Assembly: GCF_023631325.1 (NCBI RefSeq)
Contig: NZ_JALQDG010000012.1
Span: 124,001 to 188,000 of the forward strand
Origin: Caballeronia sp. INDeC2
Lineage (GTDB): Bacteria > Pseudomonadota > Gammaproteobacteria > Burkholderiales > Burkholderiaceae
Direction of reading: 5' to 3'
DNA: 64,000 nucleotides
Shown here: in pieces, positions 1 through 9,285 of the stretch
Layout: every line of letters begins with the position of its first letter
Position numbering within the stretch: the stretch's first letter is position 1
Made by a program: the position numbers and the translations under genes
The notes under the pieces: model-generated
What the model saw: the letters and a program-made list of their open reading frames with translations, nothing else
Database searches by the model: none
Told to the model about the DNA's origin: nothing

Positions 1-2129
1 GAATCGTCGACGAGTTGCAGGAGCATGCGCTCCCAGTCGGCGTCGGTCTCGGCGAGAAACGCCGTGTCACCGGAGACGATCGCGCTGCGAAACGCCGCGG
101 CCGGCGAGCACACCGAAGGCAAACGGACGACCGACGCTTCCAGATACTTGATGTTCGACTTCGCGTCGTTGAACACACTCTCTTCCAGCGGAGCGATGCT
201 GATGTCGCACTCTGCGAGACGGCCGAGATAGGTCGGATAGTTCGACGACGACTGACGCTCGATCTGCGAGGCGACATCGGCGAAATCAGCGGGCAGGTTC
301 AGCTCGCCGATCACCCGCAGACGCACGTGCGACCGCGCGCGCAGCACGCGCTTGATTGCCGGCGCGGCAACGCGAAAGTCGCTGTCGTGCGTTTTCGTGC
401 CGGACCCGTAGACGATGCGCAGCATCGCACGCTCGCGCTTTTTCGCTTGTAGCTTGAGACTCGCGGCAACCCGCATGGTCTCGCGGTCGAGCGCGTTCTC
501 GACAACTTCGACATGCTTCATGCCGACATCGCGCATCGCGTCGGCGAGACCGGTGGTGGAAGCGATCGCACGGTCGCAAGCGAGCAGCGCGGCGCGATAG
601 AGATCGACGCCCGCCAGCAGTTCGCGCTGCAACGACTGCGAAAGCTCGTCGAGATTGGTGTTGAGCGCATATTTCGACCTGTCGAAAATCAGGTCGTCGA
701 CCTCCCATAGCGTGACGATGCCCAGCGCCTTCGCCTCCTCGATCACGTCGAGGTTCTCTGGGAATCCCGGCACGCGATAGAAGATCGCCACGGAATGTGT
801 CGGCAGAGCCTGCCGCACCGCAGCGCGCTCTCTCCACGACAGGACCGTGCAATCGATGCCGAGTTCGGCGAACATCTGCTGCTTCTGCGTGACCCGATAC
901 TTCATGCATTGCCGGATGCTCGTCTCGGCGACGATCAGCACGCGCAAAGCAAGCTGTTCGAGCGCCGGAGTAGGAGGCGGCAGCACGAGTCTGGGCGCGC
1001 GCGCCGGCGACAGACCGCCATGTACGAGTCCGCGCAGACCGCGATTGCGCACAGCGAACACGGCCTTGCGCGCGGTGACGAGCGCCCCGTCGGCGCGTAT
1101 CGAAGTGCGCACGAGCGCGGACAACTGACGTGAGCGCGCCACGAAGCGCCGCAAGCCGGCGGTCCTTCCTACCGCCTGACGAAGCGGTGCCGTGACGCGC
1201 CATGATGTCGACGCTCGCAGATCGGCAAGCTCTTTCTCCGCGTAGTCCGCACGCAGGTTCGCTTCGTCGACCACGCTACGCTGCCAGTCGTCGGCGCCGA
1301 GCAGCAGGGCGAACTGCGCCTCATGCTCCTGCAGGCTTGCCTCAGCGCTGCGCAAACGCTGCCCAAGCGCTTCCGCGCGCTCATGCTCAGCGTTCAACGC
1401 CGCGATCTGCGCTTCGAGCGCCTTACGCACGCCCGTGAGCGACTCGCTCGCTGTAATCGCGGTCCCAAGCCGCGCGTAGCGCGTGCAAACGTCCTGCCGC
1501 GCACGTTCCGGCAGACCGGCGAGCGCACGCAACGCCAACGGCGCATGCGAACCGGCGATGAGCACGCCTAGCCCGCCGCCGTGCGGGAAGATCAACGATG
1601 GAAAGCTCGTCGAGACAGCATCGGCGCGTACGAGCACGATGGCTCTCGCCGACAACTTCGGCAGCCATGACGCCAGTTGCATGCTCGCGGACTGCTGGGC
1701 GGACGGTTCACCTAGCAGGACCAGCACATCGATCGAACCATCGGGGATGTCTTCGACCGCGGCTTGCCTGCCGGCCGGGCGCACGACGCACGAGAACGCT
1801 TGATAACGACGCGTCTGATAGATCTCGTGATCGGATATCGCGGTATCTGCGCCGGGGTTTGCGTCCTCGGTGGCAAACGCGATGCATCGCGTATCGAGTG
1901 CGAGTTGCGTCACTGCCTGGCACATCGCCGAGAACAAAAAGCCTTCCGTTGCGCCCGCTTCCACGATCAATGACGGACGGAGCGCATCCACCAGCCAGAA
2001 GGCAAAAGGCGCATGTTCGAGCCAGGGTGAAGGCACGATGCGCTCGGGCCACCAGAACGAGGCCGGCGAAAGCGCGTCGAGAACCGGCGCCTCTGTGGCA
2101 TCAGCGGGATGAGAGTCGTGCGATGTCAT
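1..2129 (-). CDS. Multidomain glycosyltransferase (GT4-like), 3' end off the window
   Basis: The frame is open from ATG at 2129 to the left edge (about 709 codons, no stop), and an in-frame stop lies 11 codons upstream. Residues 1-220 look like a Rossmann or methyltransferase-like domain with a glycine-rich VEAGATEG at 56-63. Residues 235-290 are a heptad-like, Ala/Glu/Leu-rich coiled coil. From about residue 393 (LRVLIVAETSI) the protein follows a GT-B glycosyltransferase, with a C-terminal KSNIKYLEA segment typical of the nucleotide-sugar domain. It is the last visible gene of the polysaccharide operon, 85 bp after wzt, so it probably adds sugars to the exported O-antigen-like glycan. Domain order is read from the sequence; donor and acceptor are unknown. 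Confidence 0.75.
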   Translation of the reverse strand, partial: MTSHDSHPADATEAPVLDALSPASFWWPERIVPSPWLEHAPFAFWLVDALRPSLIVEAGATEGFLFSAMCQAVTQLALDTRCIAFATEDANPGADTAISDHEIYQTRRYQAFSCVVRPAGRQAAVEDIPDGSIDVLVLLGEPSAQQSASMQLASWLPKLSARAIVLVRADAVSTSFPSLIFPHGGGLGVLIAGSHAPLALRALAGLPERARQDVCTRYARLGTAITASESLTGVRKALEAQIAALNAEHERAEALGQRLRSAEASLQEHEAQFALLLGADDWQRSVVDEANLRADYAEKELADLRASTSWRVTAPLRQAVGRTAGLRRFVARSRQLSALVRTSIRADGALVTARKAVFAVRNRGLRGLVHGGLSPARAPRLVLPPPTPALEQLALRVLIVAETSIRQCMKYRVTQKQQMFAELGIDCTVLSWRERAAVRQALPTHSVAIFYRVPGFPENLDVIEEAKALGIVTLWEVDDLIFDRSKYALNTNLDELSQSLQRELLAGVDLYRAALLACDRAIASTTGLADAMRDVGMKHVEVVENALDRETMRVAASLKLQAKKRERAMLRIVYGSGTKTHDSDFRVAAPAIKRVLRARSHVRLRVIGELNLPADFADVASQIERQSSSNYPTYLGRLAECDISIAPLEESVFNDAKSNIKYLEASVVRLPSVCSPAAAFRSAIVSGDTAFLAETDADWERMLLQLVDD

Positions 2130-2154
2130 CGTCTGTGGATTCGGGAAACGGCAC

Positions 2155-2172
2155 GCCGGTCAAACCGGCGGC
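2155..2172. repeat. Short inverted repeat between wzt and the glycosyltransferase
   Basis: GCCGGT and ACCGGC arms flank a three-base loop in the 85-bp gap. No T-run follows on either strand, so it is unlikely to be a strong terminator. It could slow transcription or protect an mRNA end. Confidence 0.35.
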
Positions 2173-2214
2173 ACGGCGTCCGGCGCTCGAGTGCGCCGTG
2201 ACGCCAGGCAGTGC

Positions 2215-2967
2215 TCAGGTACCGTAATGCGCTTCGTATGCGGCAACGACCGCTTCGGTCGGACCAAAAGCGCGCACGCGGCCGTGGTCCATCCACAGCA
2301 CCTTGTTGCACACGCGCCGGATCTCGGGATTCGAATGCATCGCCAGCACGACGATTTCCGAGCGGCTGTGCAAGTCGGCAAGACGCGCTTGCGCCTTGTG
2401 CATGAACGAGGCATCGCCGACGCCCATCACTTCGTCGAGCAAAAGAATTTCCGCGTCGACGGCGGTCGACACGGCAAAGGCCAGACGCACGCGCATGCCG
2501 CTCGAGTAGGTTCGGATCGGCAAGTCCAGGTAATCGCCCAGTTCACAGAAATCGGCAATTTCCTGCTGCTTCGCCTTGATCTCTTCGTCGCACATTCCAA
2601 GCAACAGGCCACGCAGACGGATATTTTGCAGGCCACTGGAGTTGTCGTCCATGCCGAGGCTGATGTCGAGCAGCGGGACCACTTTGCCCTCGCGCTCGAT
2701 ACTGCCTGACGTCGGCGCATAGATTCCCGCCATCATGCGCAGGAGCGTGGACTTGCCCGCGCCGTTGTGGCCGATGAGACCCACGCGGTCGCCGCTTTCG
2801 AGGCGCACGTCGATGTTGTCGATGGCGCGGACGACGACCACACCGTCATTGCCCTCGGCGATCTCGTTGCGGCGCCCCATGCGCATCACTTTTTTCTTGA
2901 GCGAGCGCCCGGAAATGTCGTAGATCGGAAGATCGAGCGTCGCGCCTTTCAGTTCAATGTAAGCCAT
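2215..2967 (-). CDS. wzt: O-antigen/polysaccharide ABC exporter, ATP-binding subunit
   Basis: This 250-residue ATPase carries Walker A GHNGAGKST, the ABC signature YSSGMRVRLA and Walker B ILLLDEVMGVGD. It matches the polysaccharide-export (Wzt/KpsT/TagH) class, which pairs with an ABC-2 permease to flip undecaprenyl-linked glycan across the inner membrane. It follows wzm by 9 bp in the same operon. It ends soon after the nucleotide-binding domain, so the C-terminal carbohydrate-binding domain of E. coli O8/O9a-type Wzt is absent. Recognition of a chain cap is therefore not expected; export of an uncapped polymer would be the simplest reading. Confidence 0.9.
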   Translation of the reverse strand: MAYIELKGATLDLPIYDISGRSLKKKVMRMGRRNEIAEGNDGVVVVRAIDNIDVRLESGDRVGLIGHNGAGKSTLLRMMAGIYAPTSGSIEREGKVVPLLDISLGMDDNSSGLQNIRLRGLLLGMCDEEIKAKQQEIADFCELGDYLDLPIRTYSSGMRVRLAFAVSTAVDAEILLLDEVMGVGDASFMHKAQARLADLHSRSEIVVLAMHSNPEIRRVCNKVLWMDHGRVRAFGPTEAVVAAYEAHYGT

Positions 2968-2976
2968 GAGTTTTCT

Positions 2977-3759
2977 TCAGACCCAATATGGAATTCGCTT
3001 CAGGTAGCGCCCTGTCAGCATCATCGCGAACGTCAGCCCGATCACCGCCATGCCCGCCGTTACGCCCCACGTCAGAAGGCTGGGCGCGGAGCCAATCAAC
3101 GGTGCGCGCACCAGGTCGACCAGATAGGCAAGCGGATTGAACTCGACAATGAACTCATAGCGGTTCAGCGCGTTCGGCCGGTACATGATCGGCGTGACAT
3201 AGAACGCGATCTGCAAAAGCGCGGTGATGATCTGCGGCAGATCGCGAAACCGCGCGGACAGCAGCCCTGCCAGCATGGCAAGCCAGAAGCCGTTGAGAAT
3301 GTAGATGACCATCGCGGGAATGAACAACCACAGCGTCGCCCAGTTGTTCACACCGAATACGCAGAACAGCAGCAGCACGATGAGGAAGTTGTGCGCAAGC
3401 ACGATGAGGTTGCGCCACACGACCATCAGGATAAAGATGATCTTCGTGGTTGCGGCCTGACGGATGTAGGTCGCGCTGTTGATATACGCGACGCTGCCCT
3501 CTTGCACCATTTGCGCGAAGAAATTCCACATCACCAGGCTGACGGCGAGAAACGGCAGGTACTCGCGCATGGTTTGTCCGAACAGCGTGCCGTAAACCAC
3601 CCCGATCGCGCCGATGACCACGCCCATACTGATCGTGAGCCAGAACGGACCGACGCGCGATCGCGCGTAACGCTGGCGGATCTCTAGCCAGCCGAGCAGC
3701 GTCCACAGACGCCACGAGGTAATACTTTTGGCGAAATCGCCAAGCGCATGACTCATCAT
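2977..3759 (-). CDS. wzm: O-antigen/polysaccharide ABC exporter, permease subunit
   Basis: This ABC-2 type membrane protein of 260 residues has about six hydrophobic helices, with the N-terminal amphipathic RQRYARSRVGPFW segment typical of Wzm/RfbA permeases. I start it at the ATG-ATG pair at 3759: the frame stays open upstream to 4158, but that stretch is low-complexity Arg/Ala sequence running antisense to the next gene. It forms the membrane channel for the glycan, powered by the adjacent wzt product. No strong Shine-Dalgarno sequence is visible, so it may rely on readthrough coupling within the operon. Confidence 0.88.
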   Translation of the reverse strand: MMSHALGDFAKSITSWRLWTLLGWLEIRQRYARSRVGPFWLTISMGVVIGAIGVVYGTLFGQTMREYLPFLAVSLVMWNFFAQMVQEGSVAYINSATYIRQAATTKIIFILMVVWRNLIVLAHNFLIVLLLFCVFGVNNWATLWLFIPAMVIYILNGFWLAMLAGLLSARFRDLPQIITALLQIAFYVTPIMYRPNALNRYEFIVEFNPLAYLVDLVRAPLIGSAPSLLTWGVTAGMAVIGLTFAMMLTGRYLKRIPYWV

Positions 3760-3824
3760 AATTACAAGTTCGATTCGCGTAACGAAGAAGAAGGTGGGGA
3801 AAGCGGAACTACAAAAAACCGTTA

Positions 3825-4760
3825 TTATCGCCGTAACGGACCGAGACGCCCTTTCAGTCCGTGCAGAATGCCGAGCAGCGCCATGCGCAGATGCGCGAGT
3901 CGAGGCGTCATGAATGCTCCGTAGATCAACAACCGCACCGGCATCTTGAGCAACTCGGTCGACTTCCAGCTGAGCGGAACGTAGCGTCGCCGCATGAGCG
4001 CAGTCGCGTTGCGAAACAGGTAGTAATGTCGCAGCGCACTGTGCCCCGGGTAGGCGCGCCCGAGAAATCGCACCGGCTCGCCGCCGAGCTCGTGCGACAT
4101 GCGCAGAGAGGGCAGCCCAAGCAGAACGAAGCCGCGAGAGCGCGCGCGGACGCACCATTCGAGATCGACGAAATCGATGAAAAGTTCATCGTCCATCGGC
4201 CCAATGGCATCCCATGCGTGAAGGTCGATACAGGAACCTGACGTGATCAGGAAATCTACCTCTACCGGCTCCTCGCCTTCTGGTGCGACGCGTTTCAGCG
4301 CCAAGTAACCGAAACGCACGAAGGGTGCAACGCCGCCGAGCCGCCTGTCCTCGTAGGCCGGTCCGACTAGCGCGACGCGCCGCGATTCAGGCTGCCCCTC
4401 GAGCGCGCGCGGCAGCGCGAGCAATAGTTGCGGCGACGGCTCGCTATCCTGATCGAGCAATATCGCGGCATCGAATCCGGCGCTTTTGAGCGCTCCGACT
4501 CCACGATTCAACGCAGTCGCGACACCGAGGTTGGTGCCATTCGGCAAGTACTCGATATCGTCGCGCAGCGCGAGCCGGGCGTCGCTCACGCTGCCTGGCG
4601 TATTGTCGACCACCACGCAGTGCAGCGTTTCCGCCAACCGGTTCGCACGAGCGATACATGCGGCGTCCGGTTCATAGAACACGACGATCGCGCCGGTGCG
4701 CAGCGCGTTTGCAGACCTGGTCAACGCGGCGCCATACACAGTTGAAGCGCGTCTCGCCAA
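3825..4760 (-). CDS. Family 2 glycosyltransferase, probable rhamnosyltransferase
   Basis: This 311-residue GT-A enzyme has an NGTNLGVATALN segment at about 74-85 and the metal/nucleotide-binding LDQDS at 102-106, the pattern of WbbL/RfbN-like rhamnosyltransferases. FVDLEWC near 195 fits the acceptor side of the fold. Its start overlaps the end of rfbD by 40 bp, indicating translational coupling; a GTG or TTG a few codons further in is possible. The neighbouring dTDP-rhamnose genes make dTDP-L-rhamnose the likely donor. The acceptor sugar cannot be read from the sequence. Confidence 0.82.
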   Translation of the reverse strand: MARRASTVYGAALTRSANALRTGAIVVFYEPDAACIARANRLAETLHCVVVDNTPGSVSDARLALRDDIEYLPNGTNLGVATALNRGVGALKSAGFDAAILLDQDSEPSPQLLLALPRALEGQPESRRVALVGPAYEDRRLGGVAPFVRFGYLALKRVAPEGEEPVEVDFLITSGSCIDLHAWDAIGPMDDELFIDFVDLEWCVRARSRGFVLLGLPSLRMSHELGGEPVRFLGRAYPGHSALRHYYLFRNATALMRRRYVPLSWKSTELLKMPVRLLIYGAFMTPRLAHLRMALLGILHGLKGRLGPLRR

Positions 4761-5611
4761 TGTGGGGCGCGCAGACCGAAAGCAGCCGCGAGTCTGTCAT
4801 TCGACATCCGCGAATTGGCGGGCCGCTTCGCCGGCGTCGGATAAGCCGATGCCGGAATGGGTTTCACGAGCGGCTTCTTCGCGAGCGACGACGTCTCGAA
4901 GATCGCCTCGGCGAAACCATGCCACGATGTCTCGCCGCCAGCCGTCAGATGGTAGACGCCAGACTTCTGCTGCCACCACTCCTGTCCGCCACACGCGCCC
5001 TGCGCCAGAATATGCGACGTCAACACCGCAATGCTGTTGGCCCACGTCGGCGCGCCGATCTGATCCGCGACCACGCTCAGTTCATCCCGCTCGGCACCCA
5101 GCCGCAGCATCGTCAAAAGAAAATTCTTGCCACGCGCGCCGTACACCCAGCTCGTGCGGAAGATCAGATGGTCGCAACCCGATGCCGCAATCGCCCGCTC
5201 GCCCACCAGCTTGCTCTTGCCATAGACGTTCTGCGGATTCACTGCGTCGTCTTCGACATAAGCGCCGTGCTTCATGCCGTCGAATACGTAGTCGGTGGAG
5301 TAGTGAACCAGCGCGGCGCCGAGACGCTTCGCCTCTTCCGCGAGCACGCCGGGCGCTTCTCCGTTCGCACGCATCGCTGCGTCGACGTCGGTTTCGGCCT
5401 TGTCGACTGCCGTGTAGGCTGCGGGATTCACGATCAGCGACGGTTTGATCTCCCGCACGACACGGCGAACCTGATCGAGATCGCCGAGATCGAGTCCTTT
5501 GCGATCCACCGCAACGACGCGGCCCAGTCCCTGCAGCGTACGAGCCAGCTCAAAGCCAACCTGACCATTGACGCCGGTCAGCAGAATGGTTCGCTCTGAA
5601 GCGCCACTCAT
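4721..5611 (-). CDS. rfbD: dTDP-4-dehydrorhamnose reductase
   Basis: The enzyme (296 aa) catalyses the last step of dTDP-L-rhamnose synthesis, NAD(P)H reduction of dTDP-4-keto-L-rhamnose. It has the nucleotide-binding TGVNGQVG at the N-terminus, the YSTDYVFDG motif and the catalytic YGKSK (Tyr-x3-Lys). The ATG at 5611 is chosen because a GGAGGTG ribosome-binding site lies just upstream; the frame is open further but the extra sequence is antisense to rfbC. Start and rfbC stop overlap as ATGA, so the two are translationally coupled. Confidence 0.95.
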   Translation of the reverse strand: MSGASERTILLTGVNGQVGFELARTLQGLGRVVAVDRKGLDLGDLDQVRRVVREIKPSLIVNPAAYTAVDKAETDVDAAMRANGEAPGVLAEEAKRLGAALVHYSTDYVFDGMKHGAYVEDDAVNPQNVYGKSKLVGERAIAASGCDHLIFRTSWVYGARGKNFLLTMLRLGAERDELSVVADQIGAPTWANSIAVLTSHILAQGACGGQEWWQQKSGVYHLTAGGETSWHGFAEAIFETSSLAKKPLVKPIPASAYPTPAKRPANSRMSNDRLAAAFGLRAPHWRDALQLCMAPR

Positions 5612-6159
5612 GCGAACACCTCCGCGTCCGACAACCGCTTCCCCGCCGCATCCTTCGCCGCGAGCATCGGCTCGAAATCGATCGGCCATTCGATACCGAT
5701 CTCCGGATCGTTCCACACGATGCTGCGCTCGTGCGCTTGATACCAGTAATCCGTAGTCTTGTAGAGAAACTGCGCCGTCTCCGACAACACGACGAAACCA
5801 TGCGCGAACCCCGGCGGCACCCACAACTGCCGATGATTCTCCTCCGACAAATTCACGCCCACCCACTTCCCGAAGTTCGGCGAACTCTTGCGGATGTCCA
5901 CGGCAACGTCGAACACCTCGCCTTCGACCACGCGCACGAGCTTGCCCTGCGCGTGCTTGATCTGATAGTGCAGCCCACGCAGCACGCCCTTCGCGGAACG
6001 TGAATGATTGTCCTGCACGAATTCGACGCCCGCCTCAACATGCTCCGCAAACTCACGCGCGTTGAAGCTCTCGTAAAAAAAACCACGCGCATCGCCGAAC
6101 ATCTTCGGCTCGATGATCTTGACTTCAGGCAGCGCCGTAGCAGTTACTTGGATGGCCAT
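5608..6159 (-). CDS. rfbC: dTDP-4-dehydrorhamnose 3,5-epimerase
   Basis: This cupin-fold epimerase (183 aa) converts dTDP-4-keto-6-deoxyglucose to the L-rhamno form. The family signature [12 protein letters not shown] with its catalytic His is present, as is the C-terminal [18 protein letters not shown] region. The ATG at 6159 has AAGGA upstream. It overlaps the 3' end of rfbA by 16 bp and the start of rfbD by 4 bp, consistent with one polycistronic message. Confidence 0.95.
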   Translation of the reverse strand: MAIQVTATALPEVKIIEPKMFGDARGFFYESFNAREFAEHVEAGVEFVQDNHSRSAKGVLRGLHYQIKHAQGKLVRVVEGEVFDVAVDIRKSSPNFGKWVGVNLSEENHRQLWVPPGFAHGFVVLSETAQFLYKTTDYWYQAHERSIVWNDPEIGIEWPIDFEPMLAAKDAAGKRLSDAEVFA

Positions 6160-7037
6160 GCAACTTGGTCCTTGGGAAGATTGAGCAGATATTGTCCGTA
6201 GGCGTTCTTCGCGAGCGGCCGCGCGAGTTCGAGCAATTGCTCCTCGCCGATCCAGCGCTTGCGATACGCGATCTCCTCGGGACACGCCACCACGAGGCCC
6301 TGACGTTTCTGCAACGTCGCGATGAACGTGGCCGCGTCGATCAGCGAATCGTGCGTGCCCGTGTCGAGCCACGCATAGCCGCGTCCCATGATTTCGACGT
6401 CGAGCTTCTTCCGCGCGAGATAGCGCGAGTTGACATCGGTGATTTCGAGCTCGCCGCGCGCCGACGGCTTGATGTCCGCCGCGATATCGCACACCTGGTT
6501 GTCGTAGAAGTACAGACCCGTCACCGCATAGTTCGAGCGCGGTTTCGCAGGCTTTTCTTCGATCGACAACGCACGGAACTGCTGATCGAACTCGACCACG
6601 CCATAGCGCTCCGGATCGTGAACGTGGTACGCGAACACCGTCGCGCCATCGGTGCGGGTGTTGGCACCTTCGAGCTGCTTCGCGAGATCGTGGCCGTAAA
6701 AAATGTTGTCGCCGAGAATCAGCGCCGACGGATCATTCCCGACGAATTCGCGGCCGATGATGAATGCTTGCGCCAGCCCGTCCGGCGACGGCTGCACTGC
6801 GTACTGAATGTTCATGCCCCACTGGCTGCCGTCACCGAGCATCGACTCGAAGCGCGGCGTGTCCTGCGGCGTCGAGATGACGAGCACATCACGAATGCCC
6901 GCGATCATCAGCGTCGACAGCGGATAGTAGATCATCGGCTTGTCGTAGACCGGCAGCAGTTGTTTCGACACCGCATGCGTGATCGGATAGAGCCGCGTGC
7001 CGGAACCGCCGGCCAGAATGATGCCTTTGCGCGCCAT
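6144..7037 (-). CDS. rfbA: Glucose-1-phosphate thymidylyltransferase
   Basis: The protein (297 aa) makes dTDP-glucose from dTTP and glucose-1-phosphate. It carries [11 protein letters not shown], the nucleotidyltransferase loop, then LGDNIFYG and [25 protein letters not shown] motifs of RmlA. The ATG at 7037 has AAGGGG 8 nt upstream; longer in-frame options lie antisense to rfbB. It sits 10 bp after rfbB in the order B-A-C-D. Confidence 0.96.
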   Translation of the reverse strand: MARKGIILAGGSGTRLYPITHAVSKQLLPVYDKPMIYYPLSTLMIAGIRDVLVISTPQDTPRFESMLGDGSQWGMNIQYAVQPSPDGLAQAFIIGREFVGNDPSALILGDNIFYGHDLAKQLEGANTRTDGATVFAYHVHDPERYGVVEFDQQFRALSIEEKPAKPRSNYAVTGLYFYDNQVCDIAADIKPSARGELEITDVNSRYLARKKLDVEIMGRGYAWLDTGTHDSLIDAATFIATLQKRQGLVVACPEEIAYRKRWIGEEQLLELARPLAKNAYGQYLLNLPKDQVAWPSK

Positions 7038-7047
7038 CGTCAGCCCC

Positions 7048-8109
7048 TTACGCACGCTGCGCGTAGTTCGTCTCGACCCATTTCCGGTATTCGCCGGAAG
7101 CCACTTCGTCCGCCCACGCCTGATTGTCCAGATACCACTGGACCGTCTTTGCGAGACCGGTCTCGAAGGTTTCCGCGGGCTTCCAGCCGAGCTCGCGCTC
7201 GAGCTTGCGCGCATCGATAGCGTAGCGGCGATCGTGGCCCGGACGGTCTTTCACATACGTGATCTGGTCGCGATACGAACCGCTCGACTTCGGCTTCGCT
7301 TTATCGAGCAGATCGCACAGCGTATGCACGACTTCGAGATTCTTCTTTTCGTTCCAGCCGCCGACGTTATAGGTCTCGCCCGGCACGCCGCGCGCGAGCA
7401 CTTCGCGGATCGCCGAGCAGTGATCGCCGACGTACAGCCAGTCGCGCACGTTTTGGCCATCGCCATAGACCGGCAACGGTTTTCCGCCGAGCGCATTGGC
7501 GATCATCAGCGGGATCAGCTTTTCAGGGAACTGGTACGGGCCATAGTTATTCGAGCAGTTGGTCGTCAGAACGGGCAGGCCGTACGTATGGTGATACGCG
7601 CGCACGAGGTGATCGGAGCCGGCTTTCGTCGCGGAGTACGGGCTGTTCGGTGCGTAAGGCGTCGTCTCGGAGAACTGCGGATCCGTGGCAGAAAGCGAGC
7701 CATAAACCTCGTCGGTCGATACGTGCAGGAAGCGGAACGCCTGCTTCTCGTCTTCCGGCAGCTTGCTCCAGTACATCCGTGCGGCTTCGAGCAGCGTGAA
7801 CGTGCCGACGACATTCGTCTGCACAAAATCGGCCGGACCATGAATCGAGCGATCGACGTGACTCTCCGCAGCGAAATGCAGGATCGCACGCGGCTTGTGC
7901 TCGTCGATCAGCGCGTCAATGGCAGCGCGGTCGCAGATGTCGGCGCGCGCGAACACGTGTCGCGGATCGTCCTTGAGGGACTTCAGCGTGCCGAGATTGC
8001 CCGCGTACGTGAGCTTGTCGACGTTCAGCACGGGTTCATCCGAACCTTCGAGCCAATCCAGAACAAAATTAGCGCCGATAAAACCGGCGCCGCCCGTCAC
8101 GAGAATCAT
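7048..8109 (-). CDS. rfbB: dTDP-glucose 4,6-dehydratase
   Basis: This extended SDR enzyme (353 aa) converts dTDP-glucose to dTDP-4-keto-6-deoxyglucose. It has the NAD-binding [11 protein letters not shown] at the N-terminus, STDEVYG, the catalytic [12 protein letters not shown] (Tyr-x3-Lys) and the [12 protein letters not shown] segment. It is first in the visible polysaccharide operon; a GAGG ribosome-binding site precedes the ATG. The operon promoter should lie in the following 320 bp. Confidence 0.96.
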   Translation of the reverse strand: MILVTGGAGFIGANFVLDWLEGSDEPVLNVDKLTYAGNLGTLKSLKDDPRHVFARADICDRAAIDALIDEHKPRAILHFAAESHVDRSIHGPADFVQTNVVGTFTLLEAARMYWSKLPEDEKQAFRFLHVSTDEVYGSLSATDPQFSETTPYAPNSPYSATKAGSDHLVRAYHHTYGLPVLTTNCSNNYGPYQFPEKLIPLMIANALGGKPLPVYGDGQNVRDWLYVGDHCSAIREVLARGVPGETYNVGGWNEKKNLEVVHTLCDLLDKAKPKSSGSYRDQITYVKDRPGHDRRYAIDARKLERELGWKPAETFETGLAKTVQWYLDNQAWADEVASGEYRKWVETNYAQRA

Positions 8110-8430
8110 ACTTGGCCCTCTTTAACCCTTTCTGCCGACTTAACAAGCCGCACTGGAAAGCTCGAATATGCGAAAAATTTGCAACTGTGACTGGTTTTCA
8201 AGAGCAATCGGAACCTGTGACCGATTGATTCCTCATCCGCCATAGTTTGGTCAACCGTGGATTATAAAGCCAGACCATGCAAAAACTACGCACATAACAA
8301 CTTGATACAGCTAGGCATTTGCGGTTGCACCGCGTTGCAATGTGTAACCGCATGGGTCCCCTTCACAGACCCGACAGTCGTTATCCAACTGCTCCATAAT
8401 CCCGGCATAAACCGCCTTCCCGTTCACTAA
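8110..8430. promoter_or_regulatory. Divergent control region between rfbB and apaH
   Basis: This non-coding stretch is distinctly AT-richer than its surroundings. On the minus strand a perfect TATAAT (8261-8266 on the plus numbering) could be the -10 of the rfb operon, but the -35 at the right distance is poor. No JUMPstart/ops element was found. No gene is evident. Confidence 0.4.
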
Positions 8431-9285
8431 ATGACCGACGCCCTAACCTCTAGCATTAACACCTCCCTCGCCCCCCTCGTCTTCGGCGACCTCCAGGGCT
8501 GCTGCGATCCCTTCAATCGTCTCCTGAAAAAAGCCGCACCCTCCCCCGACACACCGCTCTGGTTCGCGGGCGACCTCATCAACCGCGGTCCGAAATCGCT
8601 GCAGACACTGCGCGAAGTGATCGCGCTCGGCTCGCGCGCAACCGTCGTACTCGGCAATCACGACCTGAACCTGCTCTCCGTCGCCGCCGGCCTGCGCAAG
8701 CCGAAAAAAGGCGACACGCTCGATGAAATCCTCGCCGCGCCCGACGCCGCCGATCTCATCGAGTGGGTGCGTCACAAACCCGTCGCGCATTTCGAAAACA
8801 ACGTGCTGATGGTCCACGCAGGCGTCCTTCCGCAATGGGACGCGACGATGACGATCGAGCTCGCCCACGAACTCGAGCAGGCATTACGCGCGCCGAACTG
8901 GAAAGAAACGCTCGCGACGCTCTACGGCAACGAGCCGCATCGCTGGGAAGACAATCTGAAGGGCGCGGATCGCCTCCGCGTGATTTACAACGCGTTGACG
9001 CGCATCCGCTTCTGCACGCCCGAAGGCGCGATGGAATTTGCCAACAACGGCGGCCCCGACGCCGCGCCACCCGGCTATTTGCCGTGGTTCGACGTGCCGA
9101 ACCGCCGCACGCGGGACGTGACCATCGTATTCGGCCATTGGGCCGCGCTGGGCCTCATGATTCGCGACGACGTGCTGTGTCTTGATTCGGGCTGCGTCTG
9201 GGGCAACAAGCTCTCGGCGGTGCGCATGACCGCCGATCCCGCGCAGCGCGTGGTCACGCAGGTGAGCTGCTCGATGAAGAAGTGA
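8431..9285 (+). CDS. apaH: Symmetrical bis(5'-nucleosyl)-tetraphosphatase
   Basis: This 284-residue metallophosphatase hydrolyses Ap4A to two ADP. The calcineurin-like metal motifs appear in order: GDLQGC, GDLINRGP, GNHD and VHAGVLPQWD. Length matches the family. The gene is divergent from rfbB, and its 3' end overlaps the tail of the converging acyltransferase gene by 32 bp. ApaH also affects mRNA 5' capping by Np4N in enterics; whether that applies here is inference. Confidence 0.95.
   Translation: MTDALTSSINTSLAPLVFGDLQGCCDPFNRLLKKAAPSPDTPLWFAGDLINRGPKSLQTLREVIALGSRATVVLGNHDLNLLSVAAGLRKPKKGDTLDEILAAPDAADLIEWVRHKPVAHFENNVLMVHAGVLPQWDATMTIELAHELEQALRAPNWKETLATLYGNEPHRWEDNLKGADRLRVIYNALTRIRFCTPEGAMEFANNGGPDAAPPGYLPWFDVPNRRTRDVTIVFGHWAALGLMIRDDVLCLDSGCVWGNKLSAVRMTADPAQRVVTQVSCSMKK

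Noticed and set aside
2155..2172. Strong terminator between wzt and the glycosyltransferase
   Set aside because: Only a 6-bp stem with a tight loop and no T-run; the operon probably continues.
8110..8430. JUMPstart/ops element for the polysaccharide operon
   Set aside because: No match to the conserved GGCGGTAG-type core was found.
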